From assembly GCA_025758045.1 (NCBI GenBank), contig CP107208.1, forward strand, positions 930,001 to 994,000: 64,000 nucleotides of DNA, written 5' to 3'. The position numbers and the translations under genes were made by a program. Within the stretch, counting starts at the first letter, position 1. Every line of letters begins with the position of its first letter. Below the pieces are notes generated by a model. The model saw only the letters and a program-made list of their open reading frames with translations, searched no databases and was not told the DNA's origin. Positions 8,134 through 16,215 of the stretch are shown here, piece by piece. Source of the DNA: Oscillospiraceae bacterium (lineage in GTDB: Bacteria > Bacillota > Clostridia > Oscillospirales > Ruminococcaceae).

Positions 8134-8928
8134 ATGAAGAAAATTGCGATTTTGGGCTGCGGCCAGCTGGGCAGCATCGTGGCCGATGCCATTGCCAGCG
8201 GCCTGCTGCCGGATTATACCCTCTGTGCAGCGATGAGCCGCAAGCTGCCGGACGCCGAGGCCCTGTGCGCCAAAGCGGGCGGCGCGGCCTGCGTCACCTT
8301 GGACGAGGTGCTGGCCCAGAAACCGGATTACGTGGTGGAGACCGCTGCCGTGCAGGTGGCCAAAGAAAGCTGCCTGCCGGTGCTGGAAGCCGGGCTGGGC
8401 TTTATCCCCATCAGCATCGGCGCTTTTGCGGATGCCGATTTTTACGCCAAGGCCTGCGCCGCGGCCAAGGCCCACGGCGGGCGCATCTACCTGCCCCACG
8501 GCGCAGTGGGTGGCTTTGATGTGCTGCACACGGTGGCCCTGATGGCCAAGGCGAAGAACCAGCCCATCACCGCCGAGATCCACACCCACAAAGGCCCGGC
8601 GTCGCTGAAAAACACGCCGCTGTTCACCGAAGAGCTGATGACCACGCCAGAAAAGACGGTGCTGGCAGGCACCGCTGCCGAGGCCATCCAGGTATTGCCC
8701 ACGAAGGTGAACGTGGCGGTCGCCGCCGCCCTGGCCAGCATCGGCCCCGACGCCATGGGTGCAAAAATTACCAGCGTGGAAGGCTTTGCCGGTGACGACC
8801 ACTGCATCACCATGGAGACCGACGGCCTGAAAGTGACCTCCGACGTCTACAGCCGCACCGCCGAGATCGCCGGCTGGAGCATCGTCTCCCTTCTGCAAAA
8901 CCTCGCCAGCCCTGTGGTGCTGTTTTGA
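8134..8928 (+). CDS. nadX: aspartate dehydrogenase-like NAD(P) enzyme
   Basis: A 264-residue two-domain dehydrogenase of the NadX/DUF108 family, which oxidises L-aspartate to iminoaspartate, either for NAD synthesis or reversibly in amino acid metabolism. The Rossmann motif is ILGCGQLGSIVADA at the N-terminus; the catalytic domain shows LPHGAVGGFD and IHTHKGP with conserved histidines. ATG at 8134 is preferred over the open extension to 8059 because AAGGAG lies at 8118-8123 and the Rossmann strand starts at once. No quinolinate genes (nadA, nadC) are adjacent, so the NAD role is not shown by context. Confidence 0.75.
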   Translation: MKKIAILGCGQLGSIVADAIASGLLPDYTLCAAMSRKLPDAEALCAKAGGAACVTLDEVLAQKPDYVVETAAVQVAKESCLPVLEAGLGFIPISIGAFADADFYAKACAAAKAHGGRIYLPHGAVGGFDVLHTVALMAKAKNQPITAEIHTHKGPASLKNTPLFTEELMTTPEKTVLAGTAAEAIQVLPTKVNVAVAAALASIGPDAMGAKITSVEGFAGDDHCITMETDGLKVTSDVYSRTAEIAGWSIVSLLQNLASPVVLF

Positions 8929-8955
8929 CCTACTTTCTTTGGAAAAGAAAGTAGG
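8929..8955. repeat. dispersed palindrome, CTACTTTC type (copy 1)
   Basis: CCTACTTTCTTT pairs with AAAGAAAGTAGG around a short centre, then CAAAGAAACTTTC. Near relatives sit at 23518-23541 and 24989-25014, always right behind genes or terminators. Confidence 0.65.
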
Positions 8956-8981
8956 CAAAGAAACTTTCCATATAACACAAC

Positions 8982-9020
8982 ACAAAAGGGCGATGCCGGA
9001 GAACTGCATCGCCCTTTTGT
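8982..9020 (+). terminator. intrinsic terminator after nadX
   Basis: ACAAAAGGGCGATGC pairs with GCATCGCCCTTTTGT. The A-run and T-run on either side make it usable from both strands, which suits convergent genes. Confidence 0.8.
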
Positions 9021-9052
9021 AATGTCGTATTGAGGATAAACCGTAGAGCATT

Positions 9053-9180
9053 TTGGCCCCGAAGGGGCCAATAGGGAGAACGGGCTAAAGGCGTTAAGAA
9101 AATTGCAGCACTCCTACAATTTTTAGCTTTTAGCCCATTCGACCACCTCATATCGAGGTGTCCGCCGCAGGGCGGCGGAA
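9053..9180. repeat. run of four back-to-back hairpins
   Basis: In order: TTGGCCCC/GGGGCCAA (9053-9071); a nested stem GGGCTAAA/TTTAGCCC with an inner AAAATTG/CAATTTT (9082-9135); CACCTC/GAGGTG around ATATC (9144-9160); and TCCGCCGC/GCGGCGGA (9161-9179). No gene is visible here. The arrangement resembles intergenic REP/BIME-like repeat clusters. Confidence 0.6.
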
Positions 9181-9202
9181 CACCGAAAGCGCAAACAAAA
9201 AA

Positions 9203-9652
9203 TTATTTCTCGCGGCGTTTCGTCAAATATCCATCCATTTCTTCGGCAACCTGCTTGGAGTATTTAACAGCTTCCACAACGGTCCGGGCACCCAGCACCA
9301 CATCACCGCTGGCAAAAATCCCCTCACGGGTGGTGTGGCCGTGCTCGTCGGTGGCAAGCAGACCGTGGCTGCTCATCTCCAGGCCGGTGGTGGTGCTGAC
9401 GATGCGGTTCTGCGCGCCCTGGCTGATGGCAATGATGACGCTGGAGCAGGGGAAGAACTGCTCCTCGCTGGTGGAGGTAATGTTGCCTTCCTCGTCCATC
9501 TCCACTTTCTTGTAGTAAACGCCGTTGTCGGTAATGCGGGTGGGGCGCATGCCGTAGTAGAACTCCACGCCGTCGGCCTTGGCGTAGTCCACTTCACGCA
9601 CGCTGGCGGCGGTCTGGTAGCGGCGGGCTTCGTTTACAACATGGATCGCCAT
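9203..9652 (-). pseudogene. C-terminal fragment of an FAD/NAD(P) oxidoreductase
   Basis: A 149-residue open frame matching only the last third of pyridine nucleotide-disulphide oxidoreductases of the GltD/PreT type. It has the strand after the NAD(P) domain (VDYAKADGVEFYYG), the SSVIIAISQGAQN region and the closing FAD motif GIFASGDVVLGARTVVEA. The FAD-binding N-terminus and most of the NAD(P) domain are gone, so it cannot bind both cofactors. An AAGGAG ribosome site does precede the ATG at 9652, so a short product may still be made. It is part of a patch of decayed genes reaching to 10514. Confidence 0.7.
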
Positions 9653-9760
9653 TTCTTTTTCTCCTTCTTATCTCTTCCTATTTCCTCGCACATAAAAATC
9701 GACATTCCAGCGCGGGCTGTGCTATAATTTTGGTAAATAGACCGTTAGGGGGTACCCGTT

Positions 9761-9958
9761 ATGGCAAAGGCCGCGGTGCTGCTGCCCCGGCAGGAAATGC
9801 AGCAAATGGCAGCAGGCTTGATTGCACAGTATCCGAATCTATCACCTTTCTGTATCGAGTATACCCATACCGACGCAGCTTGTCAACGCGCGATAAGGTT
9901 ACAAAATGATGGCTGCGAGCTGATTTTGGCCCGCGGCCTGCAGGCGGCGCTGGTGTAG
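9761..9958 (+). pseudogene. N-terminal fragment of a PrpR-type regulator
   Basis: Sixty-five residues that match the start of the PrpR_N sensory domain of sigma-54-dependent activators: AVLLPRQEMQQMAAGLIAQY, then HTDAACQRAIRLQNDGCELILARGLQAALV, corresponding to the stretch that normally ends ISRGGTA. The frame stops there; the rest of the sensor, the AAA+ domain and the HTH are missing. A weak GGGGG ribosome site is present. It is probably a deletion remnant of the regulator of the sugar-acid genes that follow. Confidence 0.65.
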
Positions 9959-10004
9959 TCCGCACCAGGGCTGAAACGCTGGGCCGCTGAAAAGAGGGAA
10001 CCGC

Positions 10005-10514
10005 TATGAACGCCGATTCATCAAGGGCGTCGTCGTCCCGATCCTGACCATTGTGGATGAGGACGAGAAAATCGATGAAGAAAAACAGCGTGCCCAGGTA
10101 GATTACGTCATCGTGGGCGGCGTCACCGGCATCCTGGCCTTTGGCTCCAACGGCGAGTTCTACATGCTGGAGGAGGATGAGATGGAGCACGGCCTGCGCA
10201 TCATAGTGGACCGGACCGCCGGGCGTGTGCCGGTCTACTTCGGCATCGGGGCCACCAACGCCAAAAAATGCTGCCGCCTGGCCAAAATGGCCGTGGCAAA
10301 CGGCACGGCGGCGGTCAGCGTGCTGCAGCCCATGTTCTTAAAGCCAACCCACGATGAGCTGTTTCTCCACTTTAAAACCATTGCCGGGAGTATTCCCGAT
10401 ACACCGGTATTGCTGTATAATAATCCCGGACAGGTCGGCTACACGCTGACTACCCCGGCGGGTGCCGCCCGGGACGGGTTTGTGCGTACCATGACCGCCG
10501 CCGGACTTTTATAA
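10005..10514 (+). pseudogene. dihydrodipicolinate synthase/aldolase family pseudogene
   Basis: Remains of a DapA/N-acetylneuraminate lyase-family aldolase. ATG at 10005 opens a frame that stops at once. Reading one base over gives a normal family start (FIKGVVVPILTIVDEDEK), so one base has been lost near 10015. The body keeps GILAFGSNGEFYML (the GTTGE phosphate-site equivalent), VPVYFGIGATN and the YNNPG strand, with the Tyr of the family. The Schiff-base lysine strand and the rest of the barrel are deleted before a short C-terminal tail. About 160 residues remain of a usual 290-300. The glycerate kinase just downstream suggests an old sugar-acid operon. Confidence 0.75.
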
Positions 10515-10529
10515 AAAGGAGTCTTTGCC

Positions 10530-11759
10530 ATGAATACCACCCTGCGTGCCCAAGCTGAAACGATTGTAACTGCCAGCATTCACGCCGTGCTGCCGGATGA
10601 AGCGGTGCGCCGCGCACTGCAGGGCTTTGCCCCGGCGGGGCGGGTGTTTTTGGCAGCCGCGGGCAAGGCTGCCTGGCAGATGGCCCATGCCGCCGTAGAA
10701 GTGCTGGGCCGGCCGGACGGCGGCGTGGTCATTACCAAATACGGCCACGTGAAAGGCGAGATTCCCGGCGTGACTTGCTATGAAGCCGCCCACCCGGTGC
10801 CCGACGAAGCAGGCTTTGCCGCTACCGAAAAGGCGCTGGCGCTGGTGCATGGGCTGACCGCGCAGGATGCTGTGCTGTTTTTGCTCTCCGGCGGCGGCAG
10901 TGCCCTATTGGAAAAGCCGCTGATCCCTGGCGCGGAATTGCAGGACATCACGTCCCAGCTGCTGGCCAGCGGCGCGGATATTGTGGAGATGAACACCATC
11001 CGCAAGCGCCTGTCCGGCGTCAAGGGCGGGCGGTTCGCGCTGGCCTGCGCCCCTGCGCAGGTGTACAGCATCGTGCTCAGCGATATTTTGGGCGACCCGC
11101 TGGATATGATCGCCAGCGGCCCCGCCTGCCCGGACAGCTCCACCTGCGCCGAGGCCAAGGCTATCGCCGCACGGTATGGGTTAAAACTTTCCCCGGCGGC
11201 TGCGGCGCTTCTGGAGCAGGAAACACCCAAAGCGCTGGACAATGTGACCACCAAAATCACCGGCAGCGTGCGGGAACTGTGCGCCGCTGCGGCGGATGCC
11301 TGCCGCAAAGCGGGCTACACCCCCGTGCTGCTGACCGACCGGCTGAACTGCGAAGCCCGAGAGGCAGGGCGCTTTTTGGGCAGCATCGCCCAAAGCCACG
11401 CCGGGCAGGGGCAAAAGCTGGCCTTTCTGGCGGGCGGCGAAACCGTGGTACACCTGACGGGTCACGGCCTGGGCGGCCGCAACCAGGAATTGGCGCTGGC
11501 CGCCGCCCCTGCGCTGGCAGGGCTGAATGCCTGCGTTTTCTCGGTGGGCAGTGATGGCACCGACGGCCCCACCGATGCGGCGGGCGGCTACACGGACGGC
11601 GATACGGATGCCGCCCTGACAGCCCACGGCCTGACTGTACCCGCCGTGCTGGCAGATAACGACGCCTACCACGCCTTGCAGGCAGTGGGCGGGCTGCTAG
11701 TCACCGGCCCCACCGGCACCAATGTAAATGATGTAAGTGTGGTGCTGGTGCAGGGATAA
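10530..11759 (+). CDS. glycerate 2-kinase (GckA/MOFRL type)
   Basis: A 409-residue enzyme of the DUF4147/MOFRL family that phosphorylates D-glycerate to 2-phosphoglycerate, feeding lower glycolysis. Seen: FLAAAGKAAWQMA with the conserved Lys near 50, the LLSGGGSALLEKP loop near 120, the NTIRKRLSGVKGG substrate-site block near 155, and the C-terminal MOFRL region with GGRNQELAL and SVGSDGTDGPTDAAGG. AAAGGAG precedes the ATG. The frame is intact although the regulator and aldolase genes before it are broken, so it may be kept for another source of glycerate. Confidence 0.87.
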   Translation: MNTTLRAQAETIVTASIHAVLPDEAVRRALQGFAPAGRVFLAAAGKAAWQMAHAAVEVLGRPDGGVVITKYGHVKGEIPGVTCYEAAHPVPDEAGFAATEKALALVHGLTAQDAVLFLLSGGGSALLEKPLIPGAELQDITSQLLASGADIVEMNTIRKRLSGVKGGRFALACAPAQVYSIVLSDILGDPLDMIASGPACPDSSTCAEAKAIAARYGLKLSPAAAALLEQETPKALDNVTTKITGSVRELCAAAADACRKAGYTPVLLTDRLNCEAREAGRFLGSIAQSHAGQGQKLAFLAGGETVVHLTGHGLGGRNQELALAAAPALAGLNACVFSVGSDGTDGPTDAAGGYTDGDTDAALTAHGLTVPAVLADNDAYHALQAVGGLLVTGPTGTNVNDVSVVLVQG

Positions 11760-11768
11760 CCACACAAA

Positions 11769-11814
11769 ACAAAACGTCCCCGGCGGTCCCATCGCGGACC
11801 ACTGGGGGCGTTTT
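11769..11814. terminator. bidirectional terminator between convergent genes
   Basis: AAAACG.CCCC..GGTCC pairs with GGACC..GGGG.CGTTTT. It has an A-run on the left and a T-run on the right, between the glycerate kinase and the thioredoxin reductase-like gene. Confidence 0.8.
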
Positions 11815-11830
11815 GCATTGTTTTGTAAGG

Positions 11831-12697
11831 TTACTTCTGCTCGGCCAGCCATTCCACCGCCGACAGGGCGGCAATGTTGCCCTGCCCGGCAGCCTTGATA
11901 TACTGGTAGGGCTTGCCTGCCAGATCGCCGCAGGCGAAGCAGCCCGGCAGGTTGGTGCGCATCTGGGCGTCGACGGCTACATGGGGGCCGTCGGTGGCAA
12001 GGCCCGGTACCAGTTTGTCCGGCGCTACGGCATCCCGCAGCACAAACACACCGTCCACGGGGTGCAGATCTTTGTCGGTCTGCACGCCCTCGGCCCTCAT
12101 CGTGCCGGGGATGGATAGCACCCTCTCCCGCACCACCGTTACGTTGGTGCCGACATTGACCTCGTGGGGTACGACCGGGAAATACAATACCCGGGCGCAG
12201 GTCTCGGCCAAAAAGTCGGCCTCGCGGCAGCTCTCGGCGTTGTAGCCCAGCACGGCCACTGCCTTGCCCTTGTAAAAGTGGGCGTCGCAGGTGGCGCAGT
12301 AGCTTACGCCGCGGCCCAGCAGCTCGTCCTCACCGGGGAAAGGTTTGCCCATCACGACGCCGCCCGCCAGAATGACTGACGAGGCCTCATACATAATATC
12401 CGGCGTCTGGATGCCGAAGTAGCTGCCCATGGCGTAGACGGTCGTGACCTGCTTCTCGGTGATCTCCACGCCCATCACGTCCAGATGATGCTTGAGTTTG
12501 TCGGCCAGGTCGGTACCGGTAATGTCCGGCAGACCGGGGTAGTTGCGGATGGTATGGGCCTTGGTCATCTTGGTCGTCAGCCCTTCGCTGCCAAACAGCA
12601 GCACCTGCTTGCCGCGCACGCGGGCGGTGATGGCCGCCGATACGCCGGCAGGCCCAGTACCGATAATGGCAATATCAGCGCGGGTGGTTTCGTTCAT
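11831..12697 (-). CDS. thioredoxin reductase-like flavoprotein lacking NADPH motifs
   Basis: A 288-residue low-molecular-weight thioredoxin reductase-like protein. The FAD fold is intact (IIGTGPAGVSAA at 11-22 and CFACGDLAGKPYQYIKAAGQG near the end), and the redox disulphide CATC is at Cys134/Cys137. In the inserted NADPH domain, however, the usual GGGDSA loop reads GYNAESC (151-157) and the HRR phosphate-binding motif reads FPVVP (173-177). This suggests an electron donor other than NADPH, as in ferredoxin-linked or deeply rooted relatives, or a peroxidase-like role. It is the last gene of the GlpA-like/GlpB-like/DUF1667 strand, separated from DUF1667 by 58 bases. Confidence 0.8.
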   Translation of the reverse strand: MNETTRADIAIIGTGPAGVSAAITARVRGKQVLLFGSEGLTTKMTKAHTIRNYPGLPDITGTDLADKLKHHLDVMGVEITEKQVTTVYAMGSYFGIQTPDIMYEASSVILAGGVVMGKPFPGEDELLGRGVSYCATCDAHFYKGKAVAVLGYNAESCREADFLAETCARVLYFPVVPHEVNVGTNVTVVRERVLSIPGTMRAEGVQTDKDLHPVDGVFVLRDAVAPDKLVPGLATDGPHVAVDAQMRTNLPGCFACGDLAGKPYQYIKAAGQGNIAALSAVEWLAEQK

Positions 12698-12755
12698 GGC
12701 AGTTCTCCTCTATGCTTTCTGTATACGCTTATACTTTCCCTATTCTACCACAAAA

Positions 12756-13127
12756 TCAGGCGTGCGCAATATTTTTTGTAGCGATGATGTCCACGCCTGT
12801 GCCCGCCACATTTTCGGCCAAAACCTGACCAATGGTTATGGGGGCGGGGACTTCCACGTCTTTCAGCGCGCGGACCACATCAAAAATCTTGCCTTTGGGG
12901 ATGTCACTGCGGGTCTTGCAGCTGACCATGGCCAGGGTGCCGCCGGTCACGCGGACGGTGCTGGTCACGATGCGGGTGGGGGCCGTGACCTCCTTGCGGG
13001 CGTAGGCATCGCCCCGGGGGCAGGTGTTGCCGGTGACGGAGACGACCGCGCCGTCCTCCATCGTAACGATCAGCGGGCAGCCCATGGGGCAGCCGATGCA
13101 GGTAAGTTCGATTTTTTTCGTTTCCAT
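12756..13127 (-). CDS. DUF1667 cysteine-motif protein
   Basis: A 123-residue DUF1667 protein. CIGCPMGC near residue 10 and a further Cys in NTCPRGDAYA give a cysteine set suited to an iron-sulphur cluster. Genes of this family follow GlpA-like and GlpB-like flavoproteins in many anaerobes, and the protein probably passes electrons from them; its exact role is not settled. ATG at 13127 (METKKIEL) is preferred over an upstream start at 13160. It begins 2 bases past the GlpB-like stop, so the genes are tightly coupled. Confidence 0.82.
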   Translation of the reverse strand: METKKIELTCIGCPMGCPLIVTMEDGAVVSVTGNTCPRGDAYARKEVTAPTRIVTSTVRVTGGTLAMVSCKTRSDIPKGKIFDVVRALKDVEVPAPITIGQVLAENVAGTGVDIIATKNIAHA

Positions 13128-13129
13128 AA

Positions 13130-14386
13130 TCAGGCCTCCTCCAGCGTAACAGTCAGGCACGAGGCGTCAGGATGGGCGCGCAGGTCGGCCCCTTTCAGGC
13201 GGACGGTCTCCATCTCGCCGGGGGCCAGCACGGGCCGCTTGCGGCTGAAAATGCAGGTATCGCCCAGATATACGGCGATCTTTTTGTTCTTGAACACACC
13301 GCCCACGCGGAAGCGGATGGTCACGGTATCGCCGACGCAGGCCGGGCGCACCGTGGCGGGCACGGTGTAGCGCACGCCGTTCTCGCAATGTACCGGGATG
13401 GCCGGGGCGTCCTGCTCGCCATTTTGCAAATAAGCGGCGGCCTGGGCACCGGCAGCGCCGGCTTCCTCGGAAACATAGTCCACCAGATCATGCACATGCA
13501 GCACATTGCCTGCGGCAAACACGCCGGGGATGCTGGTCTCCAGGCTTTCGTTGACCAGCGGCCCGCTGGTGATGGGACTTAACGCCACACCGGCGGCGCG
13601 GCTCAGCTCGTTTTCAGGCAGCAAACCGCAGGAGAGCAGCAGCGTGTCGCAATCGTAGTGTTCCTCGGTGCCGGGGACGGGCTTGCCGTTCTCCACGCGG
13701 GCCAGCGTGATGCCCTCGACCCGCTCCTTACCCTGGATGTCCACGACGGTGTGGCTCAGCTTCAGCGGGATGCCGAAGTCATCGAGACACTGCACGATGT
13801 TGCGCTTTAAGCCGCCGGAGTAGGGCATCAGTTCAGCCACCACCTGCACCTGGGCGCCTTCCAGCGTCATGCGGCGGGCCATGATCAGGCCGATATCACC
13901 GGAGCCAAGGATGACCACCTTGCGGCCGGGGAGATAGCCCTCCATGTTTACCAGCCGTTGGGCCGTACCGGCGGTGTAGATGCCGGCAGGACGGTAGCCG
14001 GGGATGTTTAAGGCGCCACGGGGACGCTCCCGGCAGCCCATGGCCAGAATGACGGCTTTCGGGTGCAGCTGGAACAGGCCGTCCGTTTTGTTCATGGCGG
14101 TCACGGTCTTGTCCGCTGCCAGGTCCAGCACCATGGTGTCGAGCTTGTAGGGAATCTGCAATTCCTCAGCCTGGGCGATGAACCGGGCCGCATACTCGGG
14201 ACCGGTCAGTTCCTCTTTAAAGGTGTGCAGGCCAAAGCCGTTGTGGATGCACTGGTTCAAAATACCGCCCAGTTCGCTGTCGCGCTCTAAAATCAGCAGG
14301 TTTTCTACACCGGCCTTGCGGGCAGCCACAGCTGCCGCCAGCCCCGCGGGGCCGCCGCCGATGATGACGAGATCTACGTTGTTCAT
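13130..14386 (-). CDS. GlpB-like FAD-dependent oxidoreductase
   Basis: A 418-residue flavoprotein with an N-terminal FAD motif (VDLVIIGGGPAGLAAAVAARKAG), a central second nucleotide-binding motif (VVILGSGDIGLIMARRMTLEG near 155) and a closing GVFAAGNVLHVHDLVD. The C-terminal 80 residues form a separate small beta-type domain. The order GlpA-like, this protein, DUF1667 is the usual set taken to be an anaerobic glycerol-3-phosphate or related hydroxyacid dehydrogenase complex. NAD(P) is the likely partner of the second site. Spaced 15 bases after the GlpA-like gene. Confidence 0.83.
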   Translation of the reverse strand: MNNVDLVIIGGGPAGLAAAVAARKAGVENLLILERDSELGGILNQCIHNGFGLHTFKEELTGPEYAARFIAQAEELQIPYKLDTMVLDLAADKTVTAMNKTDGLFQLHPKAVILAMGCRERPRGALNIPGYRPAGIYTAGTAQRLVNMEGYLPGRKVVILGSGDIGLIMARRMTLEGAQVQVVAELMPYSGGLKRNIVQCLDDFGIPLKLSHTVVDIQGKERVEGITLARVENGKPVPGTEEHYDCDTLLLSCGLLPENELSRAAGVALSPITSGPLVNESLETSIPGVFAAGNVLHVHDLVDYVSEEAGAAGAQAAAYLQNGEQDAPAIPVHCENGVRYTVPATVRPACVGDTVTIRFRVGGVFKNKKIAVYLGDTCIFSRKRPVLAPGEMETVRLKGADLRAHPDASCLTVTLEEA

Positions 14387-14401
14387 ATCCAGCCCCTCCC
14401 T

Positions 14402-15835
14402 TTAAAACGTATCCTTGTTGGTGCCGACGATGATTTTAGATTTGCCGCCGGCCTTGGTAATTTCACTCTGAGGCACACCCAGCTCGCGGGCCAGAATTTC
14501 CATCACGCGGGGGCTGCAGAAGCCCGCCTGACAGCGGCCCATACCGGCACGGGTGCGGCGCTTTACGCCGTCCAGACTGCGGGCACCGGGCACGCGGTGG
14601 ATGGCATCAATAATTTCGCCCTCGGTCACGCTCTCACAGCGGCAGATAATCTGCCCGTAGGCGGGGTTCTCTTTGATAAGGGCGGCGCGTTCTTCAAAAG
14701 GCAGCGTCTTGGGGTCCAGGATACCCTTGCGGGTGGGGTCAAACGTCGGATCGTCCTCCAGATGCAGGCTGTTTTTCACGATGTCGGCCACCATAGCGCC
14801 CACGGCGGGGGCGCTGGACAGGCCGGGGGACTCGATGGCAGCGCAATCCACAAAGCCGGAGGCAATCTCGCCAATGAAGAAATCGTGCCGCGGCTCGTGG
14901 GCGCGCAGGCCTGCAAAGCTGGTGATAGTCTGGCGCATGGGCAGGTCCTTCACCGCCAGGCCGGACTTCTCCCGCACTTCGTTCAGGCCTGCCGCCGTGG
15001 TGGCGGTGGCCTCTTTGTCATCCACATCAATGGCCGTGGGGCCGACCAGCAGGTTGCCGTGCACGGTGGGGGTGACCAGCACGCCCTTACCGTACTTGCC
15101 CGGCAGCTGGAAGATGGTGTGGTGCACATGCCCTGCCGCCGCGTGATCCAGCAGGAAGTAATCGCCGCGCCGGGCAATGATCTGCATCGGGTGGGCGGCA
15201 TCCACGGCGTTGTGCAGCTCGTCCGCATGCACACCGGCGGCGTTCACCACCAGGCGCGTCTCAAAGCTGCCCTTGTCGGTCTCCACGCGCCAGCCGCCCT
15301 CGATGGGGGCAAAGCCGGTGACGGTGGTATCAAACTGGAACTTTACGCCATTTTTTGCGGCGTTCTCGGCAAAAGCATAGGTCAGGCCAAAGGGGCAGAC
15401 GATGCCGCCGGTGGGTGCCCACAGGGCGGCCACCGCGTTATCGGAAACGTTCGGCTCCATCTTGACCAGCTCGTCGCGTTCGATAATGCGCAGGCCCTCT
15501 ACGCCGTTGGCCACGCCGTTTTCGTACAGCTTTACCAGATTCGGGCGGTCCTGCTCGCTCAAACACACCACCAGGCTGCCGCACTGGTCGTAGGCAAAAT
15601 CCAATTCTTTGGCAAGGGCAGGCATACGGCGGCTGCCCTCCACATTCAATTTGGCCATCAGGCTGCCGTGGGTGGCATCGTAGCCTGCATGGACAATGGC
15701 GCTGTTGGCCTTGGAGGTGCCGCAGCAGACATCCTCCTCCTTATCCAGCACCAGAATATCTGCTTTACAGCGCGATAATTCCCGCGCTGCGGCGCAGCCG
15801 GAAACGCCTGCACCTATAATCAGAACGTCCAACAT
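14402..15835 (-). CDS. GlpA-like FAD oxidoreductase with BFD-type iron-sulphur tail
   Basis: A 477-residue protein of the DAO/GlpA family. It shows the FAD motif VLIIGAGVSGCAAARELSR at the N-terminus, the substrate-domain block GGIVCPFGLTYAFAENAAKNG, and a C-terminal bacterioferritin-associated-ferredoxin-like domain with four cysteines (IICRCES ... GMGRCQAGFC) for a [2Fe-2S] cluster. It probably oxidises glycerol-3-phosphate or another hydroxy-acid; glpK and glpF are not in the window. ATG at 15835 is chosen because AGAAGGAG lies just before it and the FAD motif starts at residue 2; the frame is open to 15964. First gene of a four-gene leftward operon. Confidence 0.83.
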   Translation of the reverse strand: MLDVLIIGAGVSGCAAARELSRCKADILVLDKEEDVCCGTSKANSAIVHAGYDATHGSLMAKLNVEGSRRMPALAKELDFAYDQCGSLVVCLSEQDRPNLVKLYENGVANGVEGLRIIERDELVKMEPNVSDNAVAALWAPTGGIVCPFGLTYAFAENAAKNGVKFQFDTTVTGFAPIEGGWRVETDKGSFETRLVVNAAGVHADELHNAVDAAHPMQIIARRGDYFLLDHAAAGHVHHTIFQLPGKYGKGVLVTPTVHGNLLVGPTAIDVDDKEATATTAAGLNEVREKSGLAVKDLPMRQTITSFAGLRAHEPRHDFFIGEIASGFVDCAAIESPGLSSAPAVGAMVADIVKNSLHLEDDPTFDPTRKGILDPKTLPFEERAALIKENPAYGQIICRCESVTEGEIIDAIHRVPGARSLDGVKRRTRAGMGRCQAGFCSPRVMEILARELGVPQSEITKAGGKSKIIVGTNKDTF

Positions 15836-16014
15836 ACTTATTCTCTCCTTCTGGCGAAATCCATCCGGAAAATCACCTATAATACCAGTATAGCGTGCAG
15901 AAGTTTTGCCGTCAATAGCCTGTTTTTTGTTGTTTTTGTACAAAGAATACCCCATAAACCACACAAAGCAGCACCTGGTAGATCAGGCGCTGCCTTGCGG
16001 CTTTGAAGTAATAA

Positions 16015-16188
16015 AGGCAATACCGCATAATTCTAAGTGCCGATACGGCGAGCGAGGTGCGGCAGCTGCTAAGCCAAAAGCGCAGATAATACTTTGTGTA
16101 TTATCGAGCATTTTGGCAACGCAGATGCCGTGCCGCAGCCGCCGGAGCGGTGCTTAAGCCGCTAGGCGGGAATTGTGCGGTGTTGCCT
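16015..16188 (+). repeat. 174-bp inverted-repeat element, copy 2
   Basis: Same length and ends as copy 1 (AGGCAATACCGCATAATTC ... GAATTGTGCGGTGTTGCCT) in the opposite orientation, with the internal GATAATAC/GTATTATC hairpin intact. It sits directly downstream of the LacI gene. The gap between the GlpA-like start (15835) and this element holds no gene. Confidence 0.87.
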
Positions 16189-16215
16189 AAAGAAAATGTC
16201 TGCTTCGCCTGCGGC

